Shown here: piece by piece, positions 10,045-21,250 of the stretch | How positions within the stretch are numbered: the stretch's first letter is position 1 | Layout: the number at the start of each line of letters is the position of its first letter | NCBI GenBank assembly: GCA_031289015.1 | Contig: JAITQG010000048.1 | Location: 1 to 64,000 of the forward strand | Length of the DNA stretch: 64,000 nt | Origin: Lactobacillaceae bacterium | Lineage (GTDB): Bacteria; Bacillota; Bacilli; Lactobacillales; Lactobacillaceae | Direction of reading: 5' to 3' | Position numbers and translations under genes: made by a program | Notes under the pieces: generated by a model | Seen by the model: the letters and a program-made list of their open reading frames with translations, nothing else | The model's database searches: none | What the model was told of the DNA's origin: nothing

Positions 10045-10182
10045 CTATTTTGTCTGGAGTTTTGCTTTGGCAGCGGCCAGTAAAGCTAGTTTGGCCGCTT
10101 TCTTCTCTTCTGATGTTACCACGCCTTTTGGAGCAGCTCCACGAGAAAAGTCATTGTGTTTAATCGAACCTTTTGTCCCCAT
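10045..10182 (-). CDS. Small basic/Ala-rich 45-aa protein (below the ORF-track cutoff)
   Basis: MGTKGSIKHNDFSRGAAPKGVVTSEEKKAAKLALLAAAKAKLQTK; fits the fetB-TPR gap; AGGA upstream. Confidence 0.55.
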   Translation of the reverse strand: MGTKGSIKHNDFSRGAAPKGVVTSEEKKAAKLALLAAAKAKLQTK

Positions 10183-10191
10183 CCTCTTATC

Positions 10192-10971
10192 CTACGCTTT
10201 CTTTGCGGGCATCACAATTTGCCACTCGTTATTAAAGAATTTCTTATACGCCATAAAGCTGGCAAACACCGATGAAATCCCCGTCGCTGACAATAACATA
10301 AAGACGACCATGATTTGGTATTTAATCGCGTGCACCGGATCAACCCCAGCCATAATCAAGCCCGACATCATCCCCGGTAAGGAAACCAAGCCATACGTCC
10401 GCACGGAATCAATGGTCGGCTGCATCCCAAACCGAATGGCTTCACGCGCAATGTGGCCAGCCGCTAACTTAGGTGACGCACCCAAGGCCAAGCGTTCAAA
10501 GACTTCTTCGTGTTGATCATGAAACATCTGATTCAATGAACGATAGACTAACCCGACCGCTGTCATTGAATTACCGGCCACCATCCCCGTCACCGGAATC
10601 AATTGGAACGGTTCAAACTTCAAGACGCCCGTCAAAACCAGAATACTCATCGTAATTGTCGTTGATAGTAACAACGCCCACCAAGCAATCCCAAAGGCAC
10701 CCGGAATCCCCTGGGCACGCTTTTTACCGTTGCGGGCAGCATTAAAGATAATAAAAATCATCATCGCAAACGTCAAAAACACATTATCAACGTTGAAAAT
10801 GAATTTCAAAATAAACCCAACGATAATTAATTGCACAATCGCGCGCACAACGGAAATTAGTGTATCTTTTTCAAGCCGCAGTTTTTCTTTATAACTGATG
10901 CCTAAGGAAATAACGACTAAAATCACCGCCAACGCTAATGACCAATTTGAAACGTCAATCGCATTATTCAT
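10192..10971 (-). CDS. fetB: FetB/UPF0014 family iron-export ABC permease
   Basis: Family-typical MVAGNSMTAVGLVYRSLNQ; FATFERLALGAS-like loop; next to fetA; start chosen at MNNAIDVSNW. Confidence 0.88.
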   Translation of the reverse strand: MNNAIDVSNWSLALAVILVVISLGISYKEKLRLEKDTLISVVRAIVQLIIVGFILKFIFNVDNVFLTFAMMIFIIFNAARNGKKRAQGIPGAFGIAWWALLLSTTITMSILVLTGVLKFEPFQLIPVTGMVAGNSMTAVGLVYRSLNQMFHDQHEEVFERLALGASPKLAAGHIAREAIRFGMQPTIDSVRTYGLVSLPGMMSGLIMAGVDPVHAIKYQIMVVFMLLSATGISSVFASFMAYKKFFNNEWQIVMPAKKA

Positions 10972-11608
10972 GATTAAATACCACCTTTCCATCACCAACC
11001 GTCAATACCCACTTAGCTTGGGCGATTTCGGCTTCATCGTGGGTCACTGACATCACCGCAAAATGATGCTCAGTTTGCAAGTGTTCAATCGTCTGCCAAA
11101 TCGTTTCTTTGGTCTGTGCATCCAACCCCGTTGTAATCTCATCGAGCAACAAAACTTGCGGTGGGAAAATCAAATTGCGCAATAAGCCGACTCGTTGGCG
11201 CTCCCCACCAGATAATTCTTCAATTGGCTTATCCAAAAATTCTGGGGCCAACGCCATTAAAGTTAAGCCGGCAATTTGTTTTTGTTCATCGGGTACTAAT
11301 TGGCGAACTTCAAATGGTAGATTCAAATTTTCCCGCACCGTTTTACCAAATAAATGTGCGGATTGGACGGCATATGAGACTGCTTGGCGATACGCACTAA
11401 TGTTAGCTGCCCCTTCAACAAGCGTAACCGTCCCAGTGGTCGCAGTTTGTAGCCCAGCCACAATCTTAAGCAAGGTACTTTTACCACCCCCAGATGGCCC
11501 AACCACGGTCAACCATGCGTCTGATTGCAATGTAAACGACAAGTCGTCAAATAACGTTTGCTCCGTTAATGACATCCCTAACTTATCAAGTTTAATAATA
11601 TCTTTCAT
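10964..11608 (-). CDS. fetA: FetA-like ABC ATPase
   Basis: GPSGGGKSTLLK, LSGGERQRVGLLRN motifs; overlaps fetB. Confidence 0.85.
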   Translation of the reverse strand: MKDIIKLDKLGMSLTEQTLFDDLSFTLQSDAWLTVVGPSGGGKSTLLKIVAGLQTATTGTVTLVEGAANISAYRQAVSYAVQSAHLFGKTVRENLNLPFEVRQLVPDEQKQIAGLTLMALAPEFLDKPIEELSGGERQRVGLLRNLIFPPQVLLLDEITTGLDAQTKETIWQTIEHLQTEHHFAVMSVTHDEAEIAQAKWVLTVGDGKVVFNHE

Positions 11609-11704
11609 TTAAACCACCTCACATACTATTTTACATTAATTTAGCCTTGAAATGATATGAATAACCAATCGAAAACAGCTCCCAACAAAAGTGGAAGCTG
11701 TAAT

Positions 11705-12913
11705 TTAGTGTACTTGTAAATGTTTAGTTGTAGCAACGATAAAGCCCATCACGATGAGCACGAGCATCACCCCAACAAAGATATAATTTTGCAAATTGCC
11801 AACAGGATCAATTTCAAATGCGATTCCATATAAAACCGGTCCGGTGGCTGCGATACTATAACCACCTGCTTGGGCCATGCCGGCTAGTTTTGCAGTTTCT
11901 AACGCATTATTGGTCTTAACTGAGAATAACGTCATGGCCGCTAAGAAATAAATCCCGGTGGTCACACCGATACCACTACTAATCAACGCCCAATACCAAA
12001 AATTATTCGTGTCTTGCCAAAATAAGAAAATAGCCGACACTAAGCCAATGGCCCCGGCACTCGACAAGATAATCAGTAAGCCGCGAGTTTTAACATTCGC
12101 AATAATACTGGGCAATAAGATCGACAACGGCAACGCAATCAAAGCATATAACGTCATGATTAAGCCAATTGAAACCAACGACACATGATGGCGCACCATG
12201 AGCGCTGGGAACCAGGCCACAAACGTATAATTAATCAACGATTGGGCACCAAAGAGAATCAAAAATGGCCAGGCCCGCAAATTGGTCCAGACTTTAAAAT
12301 TTGCATCGCCAGTTTCAGCGTGTTTTTGCCCCCACGTATTTGTGAAGGTGATTAAGTTATTTTGCATAATCAACCAAATCACAATGACCAAAACTGGGAC
12401 GGCTAACAACAAAATCATCATCGCATACCACCCCATTGTGGCAGTGACAGGGGCCGTAATAAAGTTAAAGACCCCCGATCCCAACATCAACGCCAGCGAA
12501 TACACAGAGGTATACACCCCTATGCGACTGGGAAAGTATTGGGTCACTAGCGCTGGCATCAATACGTTTAGGTGCGCAATCCCCAGCCCAATTAAAATCG
12601 TGCCAATAAAGACGGTGGGAATCGTAACCACAACGCGCAACAACGAGCCAAGCACAATCGCAGCTAAGGCTAACGTGACGGCGCGCTTCAAGCCAAAAAT
12701 GGCAATGGTTTTAGCGGCCACATTTGATATCAAGACAAACATAATCAATGGAATCGTCGTTAACATGCCCAAATTTTGTTGGGATACATGTAATTCACGG
12801 GCCAAATCGCCCACCATTAGTGGTAAGGTCGTGATTGGCACACGCATGATGAACCCAATCATAAAAATACTAGTCACAAATAACAGCATAAAAAAGCGGG
12901 TATTTTGTTTCAT
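11705..12913 (-). CDS. MFS transporter (CynX/NimT-like)
   Basis: 12-TM MFS pattern. Confidence 0.8.
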   Translation of the reverse strand: MKQNTRFFMLLFVTSIFMIGFIMRVPITTLPLMVGDLARELHVSQQNLGMLTTIPLIMFVLISNVAAKTIAIFGLKRAVTLALAAIVLGSLLRVVVTIPTVFIGTILIGLGIAHLNVLMPALVTQYFPSRIGVYTSVYSLALMLGSGVFNFITAPVTATMGWYAMMILLLAVPVLVIVIWLIMQNNLITFTNTWGQKHAETGDANFKVWTNLRAWPFLILFGAQSLINYTFVAWFPALMVRHHVSLVSIGLIMTLYALIALPLSILLPSIIANVKTRGLLIILSSAGAIGLVSAIFLFWQDTNNFWYWALISSGIGVTTGIYFLAAMTLFSVKTNNALETAKLAGMAQAGGYSIAATGPVLYGIAFEIDPVGNLQNYIFVGVMLVLIVMGFIVATTKHLQVH

Positions 12914-12941
12914 TAGTGTTTAAATCCCCCTTTTCTGCAAG

Positions 12942-13463
12942 CTAATTCACCTGTGCCAACATTGGTTTGATGGCAAAATTAATGGCCGTAGCTAAGAGCA
13001 CACCGGCAAAGACTTGTAATAAATTACCAAAGACATCCGCCAACGAAACAAAAATCGCGGCTTCAAGTTGCACATGATTAAGCAGTTGTAAGCCAATCCC
13101 ACCAACAAAATAGCCGGTAACCATGACCATCCCACCCAAAATAACGGTTAAGGCCCTTTCAGATGGTGTGGCGTCTTTGCCATGATAACCAAAGACGGCT
13201 CCCTCTGCGCCATGAGTGACTAATGATATCAGCATCCACTGCGGATAGCCAGACAATAGGTCCAACAACAACCCCGTGAGGCCGCCAACTAACATCCCAC
13301 CTTTGGCCCCGAGATTCCAGGCGGCCAACACAATCCCAGTTTCAACTAAACTGATGAAGCCGGTTGGGGTTGGTACGCGCAAGAAAAAATTTAACACTAA
13401 ATTCAAGGCGATAATAATCCCGATGAGCGCAATTTTTTTTGAAGTTAAATACGTTTTATTCAT
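12942..13463 (-). CDS. ECF transporter S component (HMP/pyridoxine-type)
   Basis: Hydrophobic S-component pattern; directly follows a ThiD/PdxK kinase gene. Confidence 0.75.
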   Translation of the reverse strand: MNKTYLTSKKIALIGIIIALNLVLNFFLRVPTPTGFISLVETGIVLAAWNLGAKGGMLVGGLTGLLLDLLSGYPQWMLISLVTHGAEGAVFGYHGKDATPSERALTVILGGMVMVTGYFVGGIGLQLLNHVQLEAAIFVSLADVFGNLLQVFAGVLLATAINFAIKPMLAQVN

Positions 13464-14263
13464 TAGTTATCTCCGTTCAACCGGCGAGCGGCTTGCCATA
13501 CATTCCCAAAGGCCGCGTCTTGTAAGCACACGCCATGGTTAATGCCTTGCGCCACGAAAGCTTTGGCATCTGTGACCGCAGCTAAGACGGGTTGTTGCAA
13601 TGCCAAGCCACTGGCAATGGCCGAGGCAAATGTGCACCCCGCCCCATTGTTATACGGCACGGCCAATTTGGTAGTATTTAATGGCGTCGTGGCACTTGGG
13701 GTGACCAACACATCTAAGGCCGTTGCCCCGGCTAACCGCGCACCCCCTTTGACAACTACATTTGTGACTTGGTGTTGTAAAGTTTGCGCGCCGGCTATCA
13801 AACTAGCCTCATCATTGATTGTCAAATCCGTCAATAATTCAGCTTCCGTTAAATTCGGTGTGATAATCGTCGCCAATGGGAACAGCAAAGTTTGCATCGC
13901 TTGTTTAATTTCAGCGACTTGACTGGCCCCCGCTTCTTTAAACACCATCACAGGATCGATGATGATGGGAATTTTGCCCACAAAGGCTTCTAGAAAAGCG
14001 CTAACTTGTTGAATCGCCGCCACACTGGGCACCAACCCAACCTTAATCGCTGCAAACTCAATATCTTGCACTGATGCTAATTGTTGGGCCAAAACGGCAC
14101 TGTCAACCTCATGCACGGTAAAATCCTCACCAATCACCGTCACAATGCTAGTAATCACGCTCATGCCAAATAATCCATACTCGTTAAACGTCGCCAAGTC
14201 TGCTTGAATGCCACCGCCAGCTAATATGTCTGAACCAGCAATTGTTAATATTTTCTTAGGCAT
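13463..14263 (-). CDS. ThiD/PdxK family hydroxymethylpyrimidine/pyridoxine kinase
   Basis: ILTIAGSDILAGGGIQADL, IIDPVMV, NGAGCTFASAIA. Confidence 0.88.
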   Translation of the reverse strand: MPKKILTIAGSDILAGGGIQADLATFNEYGLFGMSVITSIVTVIGEDFTVHEVDSAVLAQQLASVQDIEFAAIKVGLVPSVAAIQQVSAFLEAFVGKIPIIIDPVMVFKEAGASQVAEIKQAMQTLLFPLATIITPNLTEAELLTDLTINDEASLIAGAQTLQHQVTNVVVKGGARLAGATALDVLVTPSATTPLNTTKLAVPYNNGAGCTFASAIASGLALQQPVLAAVTDAKAFVAQGINHGVCLQDAAFGNVWQAARRLNGDN

Positions 14264-14383
14264 CCTTGCATCCTCCAGTCGTTTTTTATCCTTTTAATCG
14301 TACCCAAATCGGCGGGCTATTTCAAGAGCGCACATATTACAAACAAAAATAGCCGTCAGCGCGACGACTATTTGTAGACTCAA

Positions 14384-15253
14384 TTATTTTGTATCAGCTG
14401 TTTTGATGGTTGGCTTTGGGGCACCCTTCCAAGCAGCGATTGAAGTTCCATTGTTTTCTTTGTTGATATAGTTACCAACATTCTTTTTGTGGTAGGCCTT
14501 AACCAAGTCCTTGATGTACCACTTGTTCTTGTTCTTCTTTTGAGCAGCAATGATGTTGATCCATTGGTGCGTGTTCTTGTTGTTGGCCGTCCAAACGTAA
14601 ATGGCTGAGTTTGGATCCTTCTTAGCAGCTTCCACGAACGTTGCTGAAATCACTGCGGCATCAACTGAATTCAAAGAAGCCAACGTTTGATCAGCAGCCA
14701 ATTCCTTGACTTGCACCTTTGATCCAGCCAAAACATCCTTGACCGTTGGGCTTTCAACACCCTTCTTCAACTTGATCAAGCCTGCTGACTTAAGCAAGAA
14801 CAACGCGCGGGCTTCATTAGTTGGGTCATTTGCAACCGCCACTGTGCCACCTTCTGGAATGTCTTTAACACTCTTGTACTTGTTTGAGTACAAACGGCCA
14901 GGGCCAAGCGTCGTTTCACCAACAGCGACCAAATCGGTATCATGGGCCTTGTTCCAATCCTTCAAATAGGCGTAGTGTTGGAAGGCATTGGCATCCAAAT
15001 TACCTTCAGCCAAGGCTTGGTTGGGTTGGTTGAAATCCGTAAAGGTCACTAACTTAATCTTCAAGTTGTACTTAGCGGCGTTTTTCTTAACCAACTTCCA
15101 GACCCCTTCATCAACCTTAGATGGTGAATTGATCCCCACTTTAATGGTCTTTGGGGCATGCTTTTTAGCTGCTGAAGCCACGGCTGGGGTAGCTGCTGAT
15201 GCGACTGATGCAACCGTCAAAACAGTTGCAAATGCTGTAAATACTTTTTTCAT
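14384..15253 (-). CDS. MetQ/NlpA family substrate-binding protein
   Basis: KVGINSPSKVDEGVWKLV, LDANAFQHYAYLKDW; start MKKVFTAF with AGGAGA. Confidence 0.88.
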   Translation of the reverse strand: MKKVFTAFATVLTVASVASAATPAVASAAKKHAPKTIKVGINSPSKVDEGVWKLVKKNAAKYNLKIKLVTFTDFNQPNQALAEGNLDANAFQHYAYLKDWNKAHDTDLVAVGETTLGPGRLYSNKYKSVKDIPEGGTVAVANDPTNEARALFLLKSAGLIKLKKGVESPTVKDVLAGSKVQVKELAADQTLASLNSVDAAVISATFVEAAKKDPNSAIYVWTANNKNTHQWINIIAAQKKNKNKWYIKDLVKAYHKKNVGNYINKENNGTSIAAWKGAPKPTIKTADTK

Positions 15254-15325
15254 AATCAAAAATCTCCTCAGATTCAAAACAAACATAATAGCAACGTTCC
15301 CAAGCCGGCCAAGCTTGGGGAAATA

Positions 15326-15625
15326 AAAAACCGGTGCCGTCAGCAAATTGCTAACAACACCGGGACGATTTCTCGTGGTACCACTCGGATTCCATGGCTG
15401 ATACGTAAGCCATGCTCATTTAGTACGCCTTGCACTGGATGCATCAACAGCTCCGGATATACTAATTCGCGATAACGGGCGAACCCGGGCAGGGCTAACT
15501 TAATAATAAGCTCACCCTGCCAAAAATGACTCGAAGACCATTTTCAAACACTGCCGTTCATCGACTTACACCAAGCATCGACTCTCTTTGCAACTTTCAT
15601 GTTTTACTTCATCTCGTCGTTGTCA
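15326..15625 (-). promoter_or_regulatory. T-box riboswitch, probable Met specifier
   Basis: Minus strand has GAGTGGTACCACGAGAAATCGTCCCGGTG T-box and a CCGGTG...CACCGGTTTTTT terminator; candidate specifier in GAAAATGGTC. Confidence 0.88.
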
Positions 15626-15695
15626 TCAACAAATAGAATCATATCACTAACAATATTGTATGTAAACACCGAGTTTTAATTTTTTTAATTTAACG

Positions 15696-16166
15696 CTAAT
15701 TTATGAAAAAAGTCATGAAGATATCATCAACAAATTGACCATTTAGGTAAAATTGTTGCTGCAATGTGCCCTCAATTTCAAAGCCATTCCGTTGATAAAA
15801 ACGAATCGCCCCTGGATTAGTTCCCAGCACCCGTAAATTGATCTTAATAATTTGGTGTTCTTTAGCATACGCTTTTAGCCAATTGATAAGTTGCTTCCCT
15901 AACCCTTGATTTCGGGCCTGTTCACTAATCACAATGCCCATGCTCAATGTGTGGGCGCGAAAAGCTTCCCCACGTCTAAATTCCAATACGCCTAACACAG
16001 TAGCTTGCTGAGTAGCCAACACAAACTGGGCTCCCGCACTGATCATTTTTGCAATGACGGCCGCTGTATATTCTTCCAAATGTGGCGTATTCGTAATGTC
16101 CCAGCCGGCGTTATAGATGTCGGCGACTTGTTGATAATCATTTTGCGTAATTAGTCTAATTTCCAT
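15696..16166 (-). CDS. GNAT family N-acetyltransferase
   Basis: QARNQGLGKQLINWLKAYA; NPGAIRFYQRNGFEIEG. Confidence 0.9.
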   Translation of the reverse strand: MEIRLITQNDYQQVADIYNAGWDITNTPHLEEYTAAVIAKMISAGAQFVLATQQATVLGVLEFRRGEAFRAHTLSMGIVISEQARNQGLGKQLINWLKAYAKEHQIIKINLRVLGTNPGAIRFYQRNGFEIEGTLQQQFYLNGQFVDDIFMTFFIN

Positions 16167-16303
16167 AGTACCCTCCACTAATGAATTTTGTCATCATTGT
16201 AAGCTAAATTTGTGACTTAAACAACAAAAAACGCATTCACTAATGAAAGTAAACACGTTAATTGAGTATAACCCTGACGCCCAGTAATTGTTGCGAGCAA
16301 CAA

Positions 16304-16576
16304 TTACTTAACAGCGTCCTTCAATCCCTTACCAGGCTTGAATGCTGGAATCGTTGAAGCTGGGATGTCGATTTCTTCGTTAGTTTGTGGGTTGCGACCC
16401 TTACGAGCTGCACGTGAACGAACTTCAAAAGTACCGAAACCGATCAATTGAACCTTTTCTCCCTTTGCCAATAAATCTGAGATGGCAGTGAAAGTAGCGT
16501 CAACTGCAGTAGTTGCATCCTTCTTGCTGAAACCTGCTTCAGCGACCTTGTTGATCAAGTCTTGCTTATTAGCCAT
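16304..16576 (-). CDS. hup: HU family DNA-binding protein
   Basis: [21 protein letters not shown]...[20 protein letters not shown]. Confidence 0.95.
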   Translation of the reverse strand: MANKQDLINKVAEAGFSKKDATTAVDATFTAISDLLAKGEKVQLIGFGTFEVRSRAARKGRNPQTNEEIDIPASTIPAFKPGKGLKDAVK

Positions 16577-16747
16577 TAGACTAATCCTCCTATGGTGTGT
16601 TATACACAATAATATTTGCATAAGACTAAAAACCTTATGTTGGTATAAATATATCAAAACCACGCCTAGCATGCAAGGATTTTACCATGAAAAACGTTGT
16701 TATATTGCGGTTTGAAAGCATTTACATGAAAATTTGATGCAAAAAAA

Positions 16748-16784
16748 GCCGATTTATGGGATTTACTCCAAAAATCGGCGCTAT
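16748..16784 (-). terminator. Rho-independent terminator of der
   Basis: GCCGATTT..AAATCGGC stem with T-run on the minus strand. Confidence 0.75.
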
Positions 16785-16791
16785 TTTGTGT

Positions 16792-18102
16792 TTAAGTTCG
16801 GGCCCGCTTAATGATATGAATTGGCGTTCCGGTGAAATCAAAGGCTTTACGAATTTGATTTTCTAAGAAACGTTGATACGAGAAATGCATCAATTCAGGT
16901 TCATTAACGAAGACCACAAAGGTTGGTGGTTGAATGGCGACTTGGGTTGCATAATAAACTCGCAAGCGCTTTCCATTCATATTTGGTGCTGGGTTCAAAG
17001 CCAACGCATCCATAATGACATCATTCAAGGTTGAAGATTGAATCCGTCGTTGATGATTGTCATTAACTTGCTTGATCAATTCAGGCAACTTATTCAAACG
17101 TTGCTTTGTCACTGCCGAAACAAAGACGATTGGTGCATATGACAAATATTGGAACTCCGCACGAATCAAGTCTTCAAACTCTTTCATCGTGTGGTTGTCT
17201 TTTTCAAGGGTGTCCCACTTGTTGACGACAATCACAATCGCCCGACCAGCTTCGTGCGCATAACCTGCGACGTGCTTGTCTTGGTCGCGAATGCCTTCTT
17301 CAGCATTCAAAACCATCAAGACTACATTTGAATCATCAATGGCCCGCATGGCCCGCATGACTGAGTACTTTTCAGTATTTTCGTAGACCTTACCACGCTT
17401 ACGAATTCCAGCCGTGTCGACCATCGTGAATTCATCACCTTCAGGCGTCGTAAACTTGGTATCGATAGCATCCCGAGTAGTTCCTGCAATGTCTGACACG
17501 ATTACGCGGTCTTCACCCAAAATGGCGTTAACCAATGATGACTTACCAACATTAGGTCGGCCGATGAATGAGAAACGAATCGTATCATCATCAGGCACCC
17601 CTTCATCTGTTGGGAAATGCTTAACGATTTCATCCAACAAATCGCCCAAACCAGTGCCGTGCGAACCAGAAATTGGGAATGGTTCCCCAAAGCCTAATGC
17701 GTAAAAGTCATAAATGTCATTACGCATCTCGATATTGTCGACTTTATTAACCGCCAAGACAACCGGCTTGTTTGAACGATACAAAATTTTAGCAACTTGT
17801 TCGTCAGCGTCAGTCAAACCTTCACGTCCACTAACCATCAACACAATGACGTCGGCTTCATCAATCGCGATTTCGGCTTGTTGAATGATTTCAGTCATAA
17901 ATGGCTGGTCACTCATTTCAATTCCACCTGTGTCAATCAAACGGAATTGCTTAGTTAACCATTCGGCACGCGTGTAAATTCGATCACGAGTGACTCCAGG
18001 CGTATCTTCGACGATGGAAATTCGATCACCGGCGATACGATTAAAAATAGTTGATTTTCCAACGTTGGGACGTCCCACGATGGCGACAACAGGATAGGCC
18101 AT
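16792..18102 (-). CDS. der: Ribosome-associated GTPase Der/EngA
   Basis: Two GTPase domains ([19 protein letters not shown]). Confidence 0.97.
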   Translation of the reverse strand: MAYPVVAIVGRPNVGKSTIFNRIAGDRISIVEDTPGVTRDRIYTRAEWLTKQFRLIDTGGIEMSDQPFMTEIIQQAEIAIDEADVIVLMVSGREGLTDADEQVAKILYRSNKPVVLAVNKVDNIEMRNDIYDFYALGFGEPFPISGSHGTGLGDLLDEIVKHFPTDEGVPDDDTIRFSFIGRPNVGKSSLVNAILGEDRVIVSDIAGTTRDAIDTKFTTPEGDEFTMVDTAGIRKRGKVYENTEKYSVMRAMRAIDDSNVVLMVLNAEEGIRDQDKHVAGYAHEAGRAIVIVVNKWDTLEKDNHTMKEFEDLIRAEFQYLSYAPIVFVSAVTKQRLNKLPELIKQVNDNHQRRIQSSTLNDVIMDALALNPAPNMNGKRLRVYYATQVAIQPPTFVVFVNEPELMHFSYQRFLENQIRKAFDFTGTPIHIIKRART

Positions 18103-18240
18103 AGCTACCTCTTTCTATGTCATCACGACATAACTTACTTAATAACTGATTCTTGTATTATAGCATTTTTTCGGGATGACTAAGCGAATCAAGGCATAAT
18201 TTACTAATTTATTTATAGGGCTTCAGTTGATTGGCAAAGA

Positions 18241-18268
18241 AAAAGACTGAGTTTTTGCTCAGTCTTTT
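18241..18268 (-). terminator. Rho-independent terminator of rpsA
   Basis: aaaagactgag-tttttg-ctcagtctttt. Confidence 0.8.
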
Positions 18269-18286
18269 TAGTCGCACATGTAAAGA

Positions 18287-19531
18287 TTAATCAAAATCCT
18301 TCAAGTTGAACAAGTCACCCAAAGTTGCTGAACCTTCTTCTTCTTGCGTTGAATAGTTCATTGGAGCGCTGTTACGACTCTTGTTATTGTTATTGTTGTT
18401 TTGACGACGTGGGCGACGTTCTCCGTCACCGTTGCTGCCAGCCTCACGTGCAGGGGCTTCTTCCAATGCCTTGATTGACAATGACAAACGTTGCTTGTCA
18501 GAGTTAACTTCTAAGACCTTGACCTTAACCTTGTCTCCCGCCTTCAAAACATCTGAAGGGTTTTCAACGTGCTTGTGTGAGATTTGTGAAACGTGGACCA
18601 AACCTTCAACGCCTGGGAATACTTCCACAAAGGCACCAAAGTCAACGACACGCTTAACAGTTCCTTCAAGTACAGTACCTTCTGGAGCTTCTTCAGCGGC
18701 CTTGTCCCAAGGTCCAGCTTGCGTAGCCTTGATTGACAATGAGATACGTTCCTTCTCCTTGTCCAAGCCCAAAACCTTAACCTTAACTTCTTCACCAACT
18801 GACAATACGTCTGATGGTTGTGAAACGCGTTCGTGTGAGATTTCTGAAACGTGAACCAAACCGTCAACGCCACCCAAATCAATAAAGGCACCAAAGTTAG
18901 TCATACGAGCAACCTTACCTTCGACAATGTCACCTTCTGACAAGTTGTCAAAGACTTCTGCCAATGCAGCTGAGCGTTCTGCGTTCAATACATCACGACG
19001 TGACAAGATCAAACGGTTCTCAGATGCGTTGATTTCGATAATCTTTGCCTTGATTGTTTGAGCCTTGTATTGGTTCAAATCTTGGACAAAGCGGTTTTCG
19101 ATCATTGATGCAGGTACGAATCCACGTACACCGTTAACATCAACAACCAATCCACCCTTAACGACTTGGGTAACAGGAGCTTCAACAATGTCGCCCTCGT
19201 TCAACTTGCTTGCAGCTTCTTCCCAAGCACGACGAGCATCCAAGGCCTTCTTTGAAAGAATGTATGAATATCCCGTAGTTTCTGATGTAACAGGCATCTT
19301 AACCACAGCTTCAACCTTGTCACCTACTTTGATCAAGTCCTCAACATTTGCGTCGCGGTCTGAAGTCAATTCACGTGCAGGGATAACACCCTCAACACCT
19401 GTACCATCAATACCAACCACCACTTGACGGTCGTTATCAATAGCCAATACTTCACCCGTTACTACGCTACCAACTTCAACAGTTGGTTGTGCGTCAAGGG
19501 CTGCCAATAGCTCGTTGTTCTCTTCGTTCAT
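18287..19531 (-). CDS. rpsA: 30S ribosomal protein S1 homologue
   Basis: Four S1 domains. Confidence 0.95.
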   Translation of the reverse strand: MNEENNELLAALDAQPTVEVGSVVTGEVLAIDNDRQVVVGIDGTGVEGVIPARELTSDRDANVEDLIKVGDKVEAVVKMPVTSETTGYSYILSKKALDARRAWEEAASKLNEGDIVEAPVTQVVKGGLVVDVNGVRGFVPASMIENRFVQDLNQYKAQTIKAKIIEINASENRLILSRRDVLNAERSAALAEVFDNLSEGDIVEGKVARMTNFGAFIDLGGVDGLVHVSEISHERVSQPSDVLSVGEEVKVKVLGLDKEKERISLSIKATQAGPWDKAAEEAPEGTVLEGTVKRVVDFGAFVEVFPGVEGLVHVSQISHKHVENPSDVLKAGDKVKVKVLEVNSDKQRLSLSIKALEEAPAREAGSNGDGERRPRRQNNNNNNKSRNSAPMNYSTQEEEGSATLGDLFNLKDFD

Positions 19532-19657
19532 TACAATAAATCCTCCTGGTCACACGACTCTTTATTTTACATATTATACGGGAACAAAACCGTAAATACT
19601 AGTAGTACAGTGTGACAATTTCAACATTAATTTCTAACTATAAAAGTTAGGTTTACG

Positions 19658-20332
19658 CTACTTCACAACTTGGTCGTGGATAATATCTTTGGCGACATTG
19701 ACCACATCTGGAATTGAAAGTCCCGTAGTATCTAATTCTACCGCATCTTCCGCTTTTTTTAAAGGACTAATTTCACGATGTGAGTCTAAATAGTCTCTTT
19801 TTTCGACGGCGGCCTCGATTTCCGCCAATGTTTCGGGCATTCCTTTGGCTTGATTTTCCTTGAAACGCCGGGCTGCACGCTCTTTTACCGAGGCAATCAA
19901 AAAGATTTTGACTTCCGCATTTGGCAAAACCGTGGTCCCAATATCGCGGCCATCCATGACCACACCACCTTGCAAAGCGATCTCACGTTGCAAATCAACC
20001 ATCGCGGTGCGCACTGGCCCATAGGCTGAAACGGCTGAAACGTTGGCCGTGACTGCAGTTGAGCGGATTTCTTCGGTAATTTCAACATCATTTAGAAAAA
20101 CTTTTTGGCCATCCACACTTGGCGCAAAACTAATTTTAAGCTTGGGTAACAACGCCACCACTTGGGCTTCATCGTTAATATCGACCTTGGCTGATAACGC
20201 TGCATACGTGACGGCCCGATACATCGCACCGGTGTCAACGTAGACAAAATTTAAATCAGTGGCGAGAATTTTGGCGATGGTGGATTTTCCAGCAGATGCC
20301 GGCCCGTCAATGGCAATTTGAATTTGTCGCAT
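19658..20332 (-). CDS. cmk: Cytidylate kinase
   Basis: [23 protein letters not shown]. Confidence 0.96.
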   Translation of the reverse strand: MRQIQIAIDGPASAGKSTIAKILATDLNFVYVDTGAMYRAVTYAALSAKVDINDEAQVVALLPKLKISFAPSVDGQKVFLNDVEITEEIRSTAVTANVSAVSAYGPVRTAMVDLQREIALQGGVVMDGRDIGTTVLPNAEVKIFLIASVKERAARRFKENQAKGMPETLAEIEAAVEKRDYLDSHREISPLKKAEDAVELDTTGLSIPDVVNVAKDIIHDQVVK

Positions 20333-20419
20333 ATCTTCCATCCTATTTATTATTTACAAGTAACTATTTTAACACAAAAAGCCCCCCAGTTTAACGGGTG
20401 GCTTTGCATTCTTTTAAAA

Positions 20420-21223
20420 TTATGGTTGCTTTCCGATGTAGGCGAGAATTCCACCATCAACGTAGAGCACGTGCCCGTTGACAAAATCCGATGCCGGACT
20501 TGCTAAGAACACTGCGGGCCCTTGCAAATCCTTGGTTTCACCCCACCGTTCGGCCGGCGTCTTAGCGATGATGAATTGATCAAAGGGATGCCGTGATCCA
20601 TCTGCTTGCAATTCACGTAAAGGCGCCGTTTGTGGTGTGGCAATGTAGCCGGGCCCGATGCCGTTACATTGGATATTAAATTGCCCGTATTCTGACGCAA
20701 TATTACGCGTCAACATCTTGAGCCCACCCTTAGCTGCGGCATAGGCGGAAACGGTTTCGCGCCCCAACTCACTCATCATTGAACAAATGTTGATGATTTT
20801 ACCACCACCGTTTTTAATCATGCCCGGAATCACCGACTTAGCGACAATAAATGGCCCGTTCAAGTCGATATCAACGACTTGGCGGAATTCCGCGGCACTC
20901 ATCTCAATCATCGGCACCCGCTTAATAATCCCGGCGTTGTTCACCAAGATATCAATCGCACCGACTTCTGCTTCGATTTGATCAACCATGGCTTGTACCC
21001 CGGTCTCATCGGTCACATCACACACATAACCGTGGGCGTCGATGCCAAGTGCTTGATACGCGGCAGCACCTTTGGCCACCCCTTCTTCAGTCCGGTCATT
21101 GTAGACGATGGTCGCCCCTGCAGCGGCATAACTCTCCGCAATTGCCAAGCCAATCCCATACACGGCCCCAGTAATCAACGCAATTTTTCCATCTAAGCGA
21201 AAATTATTATTATCAAAACTCAT
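20420..21223 (-). CDS. SDR oxidoreductase, KduD-like
   Basis: Rossmann motif, YAAAK, next to kduI. Confidence 0.85.
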   Translation of the reverse strand: MSFDNNNFRLDGKIALITGAVYGIGLAIAESYAAAGATIVYNDRTEEGVAKGAAAYQALGIDAHGYVCDVTDETGVQAMVDQIEAEVGAIDILVNNAGIIKRVPMIEMSAAEFRQVVDIDLNGPFIVAKSVIPGMIKNGGGKIINICSMMSELGRETVSAYAAAKGGLKMLTRNIASEYGQFNIQCNGIGPGYIATPQTAPLRELQADGSRHPFDQFIIAKTPAERWGETKDLQGPAVFLASPASDFVNGHVLYVDGGILAYIGKQP

Positions 21224-21250
21224 AATTGAACTCCTCTGTCGTGGCACAAG

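Noticed and set aside
9872-10516. 214-aa plus-strand ORF
   Set aside because: Crosses the TPR, 45-aa and fetB genes in antisense; no domain.
12282-12923. 213-aa plus-strand ORF
   Set aside because: Antisense to the MFS transporter gene.
15253-15346. N-terminal extension of the MetQ-like ORF
   Set aside because: Extension is translated T-box terminator sequence; the ATG at 15253 has a good SD.
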